Part shown: positions 25,301-34,548 of the stretch, in pieces
How the letters are laid out: every line of letters begins with the position of its first letter
Position numbering within the stretch: the stretch's first letter is position 1
NCBI GenBank assembly: GCA_029582265.1
Contig: CM055835.1
Coordinates: forward strand, 11,542,041 to 11,606,040
Direction of reading: 5' to 3'
Source of the DNA: Zoroaster sp. YZ-2022
Taxonomy: Eukaryota; Echinodermata; Asteroidea; Forcipulatida; Zoroasteridae
DNA: 64,000 nucleotides
Position numbers and translations under genes: made by a program
The notes under the pieces: model-generated
Databases searched by the model: none
What the model was told of the DNA's origin: nothing
What the model saw: only the letters and a program-made list of their open reading frames with translations

Positions 25301-26440
25301 CAGGCATGAGAATTTCCCGCCGTTCCGCGGTTTCCCGCTTTTTGGAGGCCAAAATATGTCCTCTCCGAGTTCAATGTGAATCCGGTTTAAAATTTGGGGG
25401 GTAGAGGTGGTCTAGGGTGATTTCTTTTTAAAGGGAAATTGTGGAAATATCATTGCTGAAATGCCCCGAGATCGGCACTTTTAAAGTCGGCTTCGTAGCT
25501 CTGTTTTTAGACGCTCCCAGCTGTTTTATAAACCCGTTTGTCCGATCCTATTTACACGACGTACGCAGAGCGATGAAGTGCTGTTTAATTTATACAGGGA
25601 TGAAGTTTACTAAACGAATCAACGATCGCGTTAGGTATCAAGTATTCCATAACGTCATAAAAATTGTCCAATCAACGATCCCCTATAATGAGCGTTAGGA
25701 AATGCTGTTGTTGATTGAGCGGCCATCGTGTTAACGCTTTGGCCTTTGTGTACGTGAAAGAAAAAAAGTTATAGTAAAATTATCGTGAAATATCGGAGGC
25801 ATCCGACTTCAAAATGCCGAGAATTTTGGATAGAAATGAAGAACAATTCGTACGGGAGTCGGATAAAGGTGTCAAAGAAAAATGGAAGTGGTCTTGGTTA
25901 GAGGAAGATGTGGAAATTAAACTGCCTGGTAAAAGTGGTATTGCCGATAAAGTAAAGTGCAATCTCGGCGAGTTCGCCAGAAAGGTAGATATAGGCCTAC
26001 CAGGGAAGTCGATGTGCACGCTTTGCAATAAACTGATCAACTATGGAAATCGCGGGAAAAGTGCAAAATTCTCAAAATTTTCTCAAGAAATAACCCAAGA
26101 ACTTAAAATATGTATCAATTGGTAACTTGTTATTATAGAGTGATACATTTAGATTCTCAAGTGTCAATTGTGTTTATTTCTGCTGTTTAATAGGGCCTAT
26201 GGACATTCAGATCTAAAAATTACATTGAAAATTGCTTGAAAATGCTACTTTTCAGTACCTAAATTGTCAAAATTTTCTAAAGGGGTGCTGACCCCTTCAA
26301 CCCCCGCCAGGGGGCCCCGACCCCCTGAAACCCCCGGCATGCCTCGCCTTCGGCTCGGACCAAGCCTACGGCTTGATTGGGTCATTAATAGTGAATCGCT
26401 ATTTTCCAGTTTTTTCTAACGCAACCCATTCTCATGCCTG
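25301..26440 (+). mobile_element. 1.14-kb nested TIR transposon
   Basis: The ends CAGGCATGAGAAT (25301-25313) and ATTCTCATGCCTG (26428-26440) are exact inverted repeats. ACCACT is present immediately outside both (25295-25300 and 26441-26446), a 6-bp target duplication. The left TIR lacks the block, confirming insertion. It carries the start of one protein (25814-26125) and looks like an internally deleted element. Confidence 0.8.
25814..26125 (+). CDS. N-terminal fragment of a transposon-borne zinc-binding protein
   Basis: The 103-codon frame starts in a good ATG context (AAAATGCC). It reads MPRILDRNEEQFVR, then a KEKWKWSWLEE segment and GKSMCTLCNKLINYG, a CxxC pair as at the start of a BED/hAT-like zinc finger. 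Proteins opening with this KWKWSWLE plus CTLC order are common as transposon-linked ORFs in marine animals. The expected His pair and the rest of the protein are missing: the frame ends in TAA before G/C-rich sequence (26281-26370). Likely a truncated, non-functional copy. The family call is from memory. Confidence 0.5.
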   Translation: MPRILDRNEEQFVRESDKGVKEKWKWSWLEEDVEIKLPGKSGIADKVKCNLGEFARKVDIGLPGKSMCTLCNKLINYGNRGKSAKFSKFSQEITQELKICINW

Positions 26441-26934
26441 ACCACTGTTGAGAAATGTTCGATCTGCTTTTCGGGAAGCAGGAAAGCAGAAAAATTGACT
26501 CGTCCAAAACGTTCGATCTACTTTTCGGGTTGTGGGAAACCAGAAAAGCAGATGTCCACTTTTTGACCTCCAGTGTAGGTGAACATGTAAAATCTGCTAT
26601 TCTTGAAATTGAAAAGTAGAAAAGTAGAAAAATGGATGTTACCAAAATGTTCAATCTACTTTTTAGGTGGAAGAAAAGTAGAAAAATGTACTAGCCAACA
26701 ACGTTCAACCTGCTTTTTCATTATTTAGAAAGCTGAAAAGTAGATGTCCACTTTTCGACCTCCATAATAGGGTTACAAATGTTCCTTCCTCAAGTCATCA
26801 CCTCTCAATATAACAAACTTGAAGAATTACTACATCCGGTTAAGGTATGACATATATAGGTCTTTCTGTGGGAAAATGCATGGGAATTTACACTATTCTC
26901 ATTGAATGCGGCATGTGTGTTGTGTGTGAAGCGA

Positions 26935-27078
26935 GACATTAATGAAATGTGTGCTTTGCTCAGACTACTTCGCAGAATCTTGCTTTATAATAGAACGGGT
27001 CAACTACAGTTACAAAGCTCAGACTGTCAGTGCAGATGTTGTGCCTACAACATATGACTTTCCAGGACATATATAGGT
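26935..27078 (+). pseudogene. THAP-domain C-terminal remnant
   Basis: A frame reads LCSDYFAESCFII, then VSADVVPTTYDFP, matching the C-terminal half of THAP zinc fingers: CxxH, a C-F pair and the AVPTxF box. The His of the last zinc ligand pair is Tyr here (CSDY) and the AVPT box reads VVPT. The N-terminal C-C half is not visible upstream, and the frame closes with TAG at a possible donor (TAG|GTAATT). It is either a single exon of a THAP gene with the other exons lost, or a relic. It lies 1.5 times 100 bp beyond the long-TIR transposon end. Confidence 0.5.
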
Positions 27079-27593
27079 AATTTATTTTATAACTTTAAGA
27101 TTAAAATTAGTTGACTTTTAAATATTAAGCACTTCATGTACACATACGTGTTTTTAAATGAACTGACCAATTTTCTCATTAATACATATTTACTCTACTA
27201 ATGACATAATGTACTGCACTTAAGTCCATTTATTGTATTCGCAAGTTTACTTTTCATCAGATATTTTGGAGATGTTAATCATTTTGGGTTCCAGGCCCAC
27301 TATCCAGTAGGCATACAAAAATGGCAAAGCTTTATTTGATTTATAAGCCGTTTTTTTAATTTTTGTAACCTATACATTTACAGTGTCACATAAAGTAGGT
27401 GTATGGTCCATGTGTTTGTTTCTTCCCTGACTACTTGTATTTCCATTGTAGTGAGGAAGTTAATAACCTTAAAATGAGACATATCTCAAATTGATTGTTA
27501 GAAGTATGCTAGAAGTTCCAGAAGTTCTATTTTTGGCAATACATAGATCTGTGTTTTTATTGAAAGAGTATGTAAACAAACATTATCTTCCAG

Positions 27594-27668
27594 CGTAAGA
27601 AGAAACGAAAGCCATCCAAAGTACGACATGACTCACATGAGATGGTGGTGAATGTTGATCACCAACCT
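27594..27668 (+). CDS. WD40-type gene, first recognised exon
   Basis: The acceptor TTATCTTCCAG ends at 27593 and the donor CCT|GTAAGT follows 27668. The 25 codons are in phase 0 and start with the basic RKKKRKPSK, which could be a nuclear localisation signal. An upstream start exon was not found. Membership in this gene rests on orientation and phase. Confidence 0.45.
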
Positions 27669-28701
27669 GTAAGTTACCGTACCAGTGCATTGCAGTGAAA
27701 TACCCTGATGTGTCCATTATGCAGAAAGAACAGTCGTACTTTTAACAAAATGGTCAAAGCACAGACCAGATTAGAAGATTTTAAGATTAGCCAGGAGGTG
27801 AAAATGAGAATTTTTCAATATAAGATTTATACTAATGTATTGATGACAAAACTGCAGGCTTTTTAAAATGAATATTGTCAACACTCAGCATTGCACCTTT
27901 GGTAAAAATTATTCTGAGACACCCAAGCATATTATTTTGTAAATGTAATTTTGTTAAAATTGAAATATAAATTTGAAATCGGGTGAAAAAGGTTTTCAGG
28001 CACTGCAGTTAATTTAAATACAAAATGAATTAGTTATTTTTTTGAGGCAAGAGATCCAGATCTTCTTTTTAACTTATGTATAGTTTATTTCTTTTCTTTT
28101 TATTATTTTATCAACTTAATTGAATTTAATTTTGCAAATGAAATAATGTGTATAAATTTTTAATCGAAAAGCATCAATAAACTTCTCACAATGATTGTAG
28201 GTTAACCAACAAAAAAAGAGTGTAGAACAACAAAATGGTCAGTAAATTTTTCCAAAATTATTATTTTTAAATATTGGCTTTGGTTAGCCGGTTAGCAATT
28301 TCTAAATGGTTAGTGCTGTTTTTTCGTTTAACCATCCCAGCACTAATTGTAATTTTAATTTATGTAATAACTACATGATATGTTTAATTATATTTTTAGT
28401 CTTTGATATCTAAAAAGAGCAAAAAATTAATAATTAAATAAATAAAGGCCTAAACATTTTAAGCATTATTTGTAAAAGTAAGGTTTTTTCTTCATTTATA
28501 ACGTGACTATAGTGACTTTTCCAAAAAATGTTTCATGACATAATCACAGATTAGAGCGCCCCATCTCAGAAATTGAACCAAATTAGTATTAGTTATTTAA
28601 TCACACATATACACTTGTAGTGTTAGGTGATTAGTGAAATTCACTACTTGAGTAATCACACAGCAATTACTCATAAGTACTTGATTAACCCTCCTACTAC
28701 A

Positions 28702-28990
28702 GCTGAACTTGAGTGGCAAGTAGCTATAGTGGTCAAAACCAGTCAACTGCCTGTTTTGATTGTTGACCCAAATGTGCACACAGGGACATTTTTTACTGTT
28801 TTTTACTGTCATTTTGACCACCCTCAACAATACAAAACAATACTTTTACCAGTCAAAAACGGTCGACTCATTTTGACCTGTAAATTTTACTTACTACATG
28901 CAAGGTTTGACAGTGTTCTAGTGCACTAGATATACCTTGGCAAGTATATCAACATTTTGACTGATTTTGACCCTTGCAGTCATAGAAGGG
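28702..28990 (+). repeat. Dispersed repeat, copy also at 48973-49243
   Basis: GGCAAGTAGCTATAGTGGTC, TGACCCAAATGTGCACACAG and TACATGCAAGGTTTGACAGT occur in order at both places in the same orientation. It has no coding capacity and lies in an intron here. Confidence 0.8.
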
Positions 28991-29064
28991 TTAATGAAGG
29001 GAAACATGTTACATGTAATTGTGATTGAGAGAGGAATACAAGAGGGAATGTTTGTTTCTTATAG

Positions 29065-29196
29065 GTCGCTAGTGGAGCTTTAGAAGTGATGATTGAGGCT
29101 GACCTAATCAAAATGGAGTTTGCAGGTCACTGCTGGCTGTCCTAGAAAAGACTGGCATTAAACTGCTTGGTCTCGGACAAGGAGGATACGCTCGAG
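29065..29196 (+). CDS. WD40-type gene, exon ASGALEVMIE...GGYAR
   Basis: The acceptor TTTCTTATAG and donor CGAG|GTATGT bound the exon. It opens as VASGALEVMIEADLIKMEF and continues one frame over as RSLLAVLEKTGIKLLGLG. The switch falls at a TTT run (about 29120-29122), where one missing T would unite the frames. The end phase (1) joins G|GC to the next exon exactly. Confidence 0.55.
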
Positions 29197-29671
29197 GTAT
29201 GTTGGCTTTCTTGTCAAGCTTGTGTGTCCTTTTAAAGGTATATGATGCATTTGATGGGCATGGATGTTTTTGGACGGCCATTTCTTCACAGGATGAGGTA
29301 TACATTGCTGATCTAAATCTACAATCTTGTGCAAACCTCATTGGGATATCCCTCTGTCCACCAGTTAATGTTGCCGTGCTCAAAAGTTTGTTGAAACTGG
29401 TGCGCTTACATATTTGTGCAACGTGCCGTCCTGTGAGGGTGGTTGTTTTTAGAATATAAAGATGTATACAAAGACCTGAATTATGTATAAATTTTAAAGG
29501 AAATTATTTCACATGACAATGAGGACAGCCAATAAGTTTTGAAGAATTGTTGAATGTTTTTTTTTGTTGACAAAATTACCTTTTTTATATGAACATCACC
29601 TAGCACTGCAACCTTGTTATTAACTTGAAATAGTTATTGCATAATTTTATAATGATTTTTGTATTTTTCAG

Positions 29672-29841
29672 GCAAATTTGTTGTCAATATTCCACTGGAG
29701 ATTGAAAGCCAAGTAGCTGTCTTCATTCCCAAGACCAATAGACACATCCATCGTCACTTTTGAGTGGCTCTGTGTGTACGGTGCTCAAGATGGGAAGCTG
29801 GTGCTCAAGATGGGAAGCTGATCCAGAGAAAAGAACTAAAG
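29672..29841 (+). CDS. WD40-type gene, exon KFVVNIPLE...QRKELK
   Basis: It is bounded by TATTTTTCAG and AAAG|GTACTG. It reads GKFVVNIPLEIESQVAVF to a TGA at 29760. Reading TTTT as TTT restores FEWLCVYGAQDGKL. A perfect 20-bp tandem duplication (29781-29800 = 29801-29820) then breaks the frame before IQRKELK. These may be assembly errors or true lesions. Confidence 0.55.
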
Positions 29842-29858
29842 GTACTGTAGATAACCCC

Positions 29859-30048
29859 CTCGCACCCAACCCCCCTCGCACCGCACCCAACCCCCCTCGC
29901 ACCGCACCCAACCCCCCTCGCACCGCACCCAACCCCCTCGCACCGCACCCAACCCCCCTCGCACCGCAGCCAACCCCCTCGCACCACACCCAACCCCCCT
30001 CGCACCGCACCCAACCCCCCTCGCACCGCACCCACCCCCCCCCCCCCA
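29859..30048 (+). repeat. 21-bp C-rich minisatellite
   Basis: About eight to nine units of the type CCAACCCCCCTCGCACCGCA, some one base shorter, ending in a run of C's. It begins 18 bp downstream of a splice donor and is intronic. Open frames on both strands here are repeat translations. Confidence 0.9.
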
Positions 30049-30381
30049 AGAAATGTATTTTTTAAAACGACCATAAAAATGTTTAAAACAACTAAAACGT
30101 CCTTTTAAAAAGTTGACTTTCATTTCTAATTTGTCAAAATTATTATTTGTCCTTGTGTGATTAATTTTTATTTTAATTATAAACAGACCTTAAAATCTGT
30201 GAAAATTTAATTTGATTGATGAGTTGCTCAGTTATTTGGAAGAAAATGTTCAGCAAAATTTTCCCTGGTGCTTGAAATTGTTTCAGTTTTATAAAAGTTA
30301 TCAAATAGACTAGCTCTGTCCACAAATCCTTTCATAAAATGCTTTCTTCTAGGGCTTTTTATATATTTCTTACCATTGTAG

Positions 30382-30474
30382 TTTCGTCCAAAGGCAGTAG
30401 CCTTCATGCCTGGTGGTAAGATGCTGGCCATTGCCTACAAGGATGTATTCCTGTGGGACGTCACCAAGGAGTCA
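30382..30474 (+). CDS. WD40-type gene, exon FRPKAVAFMPGG...WDVTKES
   Basis: The acceptor TTACCATTGTAG and donor GAGTCA|GTAAGT define 31 codons in phase 0. It encodes one blade strand set: AVAFMPGGKMLAIAYKD then VFLWDV, ending the classical WD-like motif. The 3' half with its donor is amplified 14 times in tandem downstream. Reading through the first donor meets a TAG within 20 bases, so the first donor is the one expected to be used. Confidence 0.65.
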
Positions 30475-31374
30475 GTAAGTAGTAGTTAGATGCTGGCCAT
30501 TGCCTACAAGGATGTATTCCTGTGGGACGTCACCAAGGAGTCAGTAAGTAGTGGTAAGATGCTGACCATTGCCTACAAGGATGTATTCCTGTGGGACGTC
30601 ACCAAGGAGTCAGTAAGTAGTAGTAAGATGCTGGCCATTGCCTGCAAGGATGTATTCCTGTGGGACGTCACCAAGGAGTCAGTAAGTAGTGGTAAGATGC
30701 TGACCATTGCCTACAAGGATGTATTCCTGTGGGACGTCACCAAGGAGTCAGTAAGATGCTGACCATTGCCTACAAGGATGTATTCCTGTGGGACGTCACC
30801 AAGGAGTCAGTAAGTAGTGGTAAGATGCTGACCATTGCCTACAAGGATGTATTCCTGTGGGACGTCACCAAGGAGTCAGTAAGTAGTGGTAAGATGCTGG
30901 CCATTGCCTACAAGGATGTATTCCTGTGGGACGTCACCAAGGAGTCAGTAAGTAGTGGTAAGATGCTGTCCATTGCCTACAAGGATGTATTCCTGTGGGA
31001 CGTCACCAACGAGTCAGTAAGTAGTGGTAAGATGCTGGCCATTGCCTACAAGGATGTATTCCTGTGGGACGTCACCAACGAGTCAGTAAGTAGTGGTAAG
31101 ATGCTGGCCATTGCCTACAAGGATGTATTCCTGTGGGACGTCACCAAGGAGTCAGTAAGTAGTGGTAAGATGCTGGCCATTGCCTACAAGGATGTATTCC
31201 TGTGGGACGTCACCAAGGAGTCAGTAAGTAGTGGTAAGATGCTGGCCATTGCCTACAAGGATGTATTCCTGTGGGACGTCACCAAGGAGTCAGTAAGTAG
31301 TGGTAAGATGCTGGCCATTGCCTACAAGGATGTATTCCTGTGGGACGTCGCCACGGAGTCAGTTAGTAGTAATT
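30418..31374 (+). repeat. 69-bp tandem array of half an exon plus its splice donor
   Basis: Fourteen units start at about 30421, 30490, 30559, 30628, 30697, 30756 (after a 10-bp deletion), then every 69 bp to 31308. Each holds ATGCTGGCCATTGCCTACAA, TTCCTGTGGGACGTCACCAA and GAGTCAGTAAGT. Thirteen keep GTAAG and the last has GTTAG. Units differ by only a few bases, so the expansion is recent. Confidence 0.95.
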
Positions 31375-32201
31375 ATTTGAAGGACTGAGCCCTCAAAAAC
31401 AATAACCTATTGATCTCGCTGTAATGAGTGCTTATTACATTATTAGTTCCCTTGTACCATCAAATATCTGCTTAGTAGATAAAATTGCTTACTAGAAAAA
31501 AATTGTTTAGTGGATTTCTTTAGTTACCAGCCAATTTTTCATACAAATAGTATGCATTTTGGCTGGTATTCTGTTTTATATTGCTAAGCAAAAATATATT
31601 AAATTGGTCTCTCCTTCACACACTATTGGTAATCTCCAAAAATATAAATAACAATTTTACATAACACCTACTTAGTGTAAAGTGCGAACGAATTCTTTTT
31701 TTTTGGTAAGAAACTATATAATTTTTTTTAAATATTTTTTTTTTAAATTATTTTTGGGGGGAGGTGAACAAAGTAGTGTTTGAAGCTTTGCATGGTGGAA
31801 GTACAGTAGGAGTAAGGTTTGAGGTAGTACCATGTTTAATCTCTACAGAGCTTACTTCAAACCTTACTCACATTTGTACTAAGATCCATATTATGGATGC
31901 CTAAAATCAGAGAGCTTCTTGGGGCTTACTCCCCTAGCTTGGACCTCTATCAAGGGCTTTGTATGTATGTGTTTGCTTAACTCTAGAAATGTATTTACAA
32001 AATCAACCCACTGAATACCAAACCTGAATAAGCCATATTGTGCATGGACTGTATTTTGATATGTCATAGAGGTTTTGTACTGTAATGGAAATTTGACCAA
32101 AATTTGTTGACATTTCACAACATGTTTACAGGGAAAATCACAAGTTAAGGTTAAAATTAATTTGATTTCAGCTCCAATATTCTTTCCATCTTATCCCTCA
32201 G

Positions 32202-32452
32202 GACACAAAGCCTTTTGAAACCGAGAATCTCATAGCTCAACTGATGAACAACACCAATTTACACTTTTCCCAGATAACCGGAAGTTGTTAGGGGTCCTGC
32301 CCAACGCCACGTACATGTATCGCTGGGTCGTCAAGGGCAACAAGACCAAAACCGAGGGGCACAAGTTGTCATTGGCATGTCAGACGGGAACATGTGCCAT
32401 TTCTCACAACTTGGAGTTTGTCGCTGATTTTACCAGGGAAAGTGATTTGAAG
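32202..32452 (+). CDS. WD40-type gene, exon DTKPFETENL...ESDLK
   Basis: It is bounded by TATCCCTCAG and GAAG|GTACGG. It begins DTKPFETENLIAQL and shifts frame at a CCC run (about 32272-32274): adding one C gives NLHFSPDNRKLLGVL, a textbook WD40 blade start. The rest reads YMYRWVVKGN and HKLSLACQTGTCAISH. Confidence 0.65.
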
Positions 32453-32504
32453 GTACGGTAACCATACCCATAAGGGTTACTGTGTAACTTTAAGTGTGGG
32501 ACTT

Positions 32505-32892
32505 TATCGTTTTGGTTTGCGGTAACACCATGTGTTTATCTCGACTATCGCGAAGCTGACGTACAGGTTCTGAAAAGAACCTTATCGCACAACTCGTATC
32601 TCAACCTTCGTTAAGTGAGAAAGGTTCAAGGGAGAACCAATGTCGGGCAACTCGTTTTTCTCTACTGTCGCCAAGTGAGAAATATGGTTCAGGGAGAACC
32701 ATGGGGACTTCACGGGTTATTCTCAACGTTTCGATTAGCCTACTCAAATCTTCATCATGGTTCTCCCTTGAAACTTTCTCACTTAACGAAGGTTGAGATA
32801 CGAGTTGTGCGATAAGGTTCTTTTCAGAACCTGTACCTCAGCTTCGCGATAGTTGAGATAAACACATGGTGTTACCGCAAACCGAAACGATA
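32505..32892. mobile_element. Fold-back element derived from a Penelope-like terminus
   Basis: Arms of about 130 bp (32505-32637 and 32757-32892) are nearly perfect inverted repeats. The arm shares GGTAACACCATGTG, GGTTCTGAAAAGAACC and ACAACTCG in order with the Penelope pseudo-LTRs at 38061 and 41109. The centre includes a hammerhead-like stretch on the minus strand (TGATGAAG ... AATCGAAACGTTGAG). It sits in an intron of the WD40-type gene. Confidence 0.7.
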
Positions 32893-32971
32893 TCGATATT
32901 CCACGGTGCAGTCTTATGTGTGACTTTAATTGTATTTCGGATTTAATTCAATCTTGTGATGATTTCTTAAG

Positions 32972-33151
32972 GTGTTACGTCGTCACCCCACCGTGCAGTG
33001 GTGCCTGTTTCAGGGTCACACTGGGTCCATCATATCGGCAGATTTTGGGGAGACACTACACAAGGATGTGCTTTTGGCGACGGGAAGCCAGGACAACTCA
33101 GTCAGGATCTGGGATAGGGCTAACATGACGGGGAGTGTCATAAAAAATATG
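32972..33151 (+). CDS. WD40-type gene, exon VLRRHPTVQW...VIKNM
   Basis: Sixty codons in phase 0 lie between GATTTCTTAAG and ATG|GTATGA. It holds a full WD40 blade: a GH dipeptide in GHTGSIISADF, then VLLATGSQDNSVRIWD, with the WD box and the Asp of the tight turn. No frame problem is visible. Confidence 0.75.
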
Positions 33152-34038
33152 GTATGAGTATCTAACATTTTTTTCTTGTGTTTATTGGGGTGTTTTTTTG
33201 GTTTTAAGTCAGTCTAAACTCTTTGAATTCTCAAAGAGCAAAATTTCACAGTGTTACATAAAACCTGCTTAGTGTACAGTTGGTAATGTCAAACATCCCT
33301 TGAAATATTCTTGCCTTGGTTACTATCATTTCACAAAAAGTTTCACAAATTGAATTTCTTCATCCAAAGAATGAATATGAACAATCAAAATGTATTTTCA
33401 CTTAATCTTTAACCCTTTCACTACCATTGGCAAATGTTGGCGACTACAACACACATACCCCCTGTTGCTTACCATTGGCGACTTTAGTTGACCAAGGTCA
33501 CCATACACAACACTTAATTGGGAGTATCATGACCAGCTTTTAAAACAGCTGTAATTTTTTCCCTTCATCGCAGTCCATACCCATGCTATATATGGTTGGA
33601 AAGACTGATTCCTTATCTTTCTAATGATATAGCCCAACCTACATGTTGCTATTATAGAAATCAGACATAATACAAGTCAATCCTTTCAATGGCCATTTGT
33701 GCTATGGAATGCCATACACTTGTGTACAAAATGTTCTCTGTGTTTGTGAAAGTCATATGAAAGGGAATTTCGTAAGCAACAATCATTTCATTGAATATAT
33801 CTATCTCCAACAAATGGATGCATACTGTTGTGCAATAATGTGTGAATTCATGCATGACTGGGCAAACAATTCGGTAACCAGTGGGGCATCGATGTTGCAA
33901 CAAATCGGTAATGAAAGCGTTAAATAAAATGAGATTTTCATATACTGGGGTTTATATCTTGATGCATTTACAGACATTTTATTAATAGTGTAAACTGAAA
34001 AAAAAGTGGTAACCAAAGCAATATATTGTTCCTTGTAG

Positions 34039-34195
34039 AGTCATGATGGGCCAGTAGAAAGCTGTGTATATTCAACAGATGGTCGCCATGCAGTAACATC
34101 ATGCCAAAATGACGACGAGCGTTGGCTTTGGAGTGTCACTATAGCTACAACCCCAACGAATGTAGTTCTCCATTTGAGATCTGCCGAGTCTTGTA
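34039..34195 (+). CDS. WD40-type gene, exon SHDGPVES...AESC
   Basis: The acceptor TTCCTTGTAG and donor TGTA|GTAAGT give 52 codons plus one base. The next blade is visible as SHDGPVESCVYSTDGRHAVTS then LWSV, where the WD box is WS. The end phase (1) joins A|AG to the next exon to give Lys. Confidence 0.7.
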
Positions 34196-34318
34196 GTAAG
34201 TGTCGATTTTAATTTGTTTTTAAGAGAAAGTACAACATTGGATGAAGCCACTGTTATTCATAACATATCATTTGAGTCTTTATTTAAAAAAAATCAATCT
34301 GTTTGATTCTGTTTTCAG

Positions 34319-34426
34319 AGCAAGGACAAGTGTTATGCATGTCTGAGGATTTCATCGCCAGCTCTTGCAAGGGGAGTGACTTTGACATCTGGAACATAGA
34401 GTCCCCCACTTCACACCAACAACAAG
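34319..34426 (+). CDS. WD40-type gene, exon QGQVLCMSED...DIWNIES
   Basis: After CTGTTTTCAG it reads QGQVLCMSEDFIASSCKG and FDIWNIES. As written the frame runs to a TGA at 34459-34461. If the CCCCC run (34403-34407) lacks one C, the frame becomes SPHFTPTTR with a CAAG|GTCATG donor at 34427 and splices in phase to the exon at 36084. Termination at 34461 is the alternative. Confidence 0.6.
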
Positions 34427-34548
34427 GTCATGATGGGAACACACAGCTACTGAGGAATTGAATCAAGGGGTGGGGGAGGAAGCGATCATATGAACCAAAA
34501 ATAAATTGCAGGGTCATTAAATCTTTCAACAAAACTGATATATATATA

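Larger units (their letters stand above)
16184..26767 (+). mobile_element. 10.6-kb long-TIR DNA transposon with DDE integrase
   Basis: The outer ends read TTATGGAGGTCGAAAAGTGG and its reverse complement, and TAGG occurs directly outside both (16180-16183 and 26768-26771), a 4-bp target duplication. The arms are over 1.2 kb. Between them lies a decayed three-exon integrase gene on the plus strand (17414-20932), then a 3' region carrying a dead LINE. The right arm contains two later insertions (25005-25283 and 25301-26440). A DDE integrase with HHCC-less N-terminus, long TIRs and a 4-bp duplication suggest a Ginger/TDD-like cut-and-paste element; the superfamily is inference. Confidence 0.75.
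24173..26767. repeat. Right terminal inverted repeat, interrupted twice
   Basis: The inner part (24173-25004) and outer part (25284-25300 plus 26441-26767) are the reverse complement of the left arm. They include CAGCCATGGCCGGTGTCAAT, the inverted transposase start. Two blocks without counterpart in the left arm are later insertions. Confidence 0.85.

Noticed and set aside
29723..30123. Pro- or Gly-rich frames over the C-rich repeat
   Set aside because: The repeat starts right after a splice donor and is intronic; the frames exist on both strands and simply follow the 21-bp unit.
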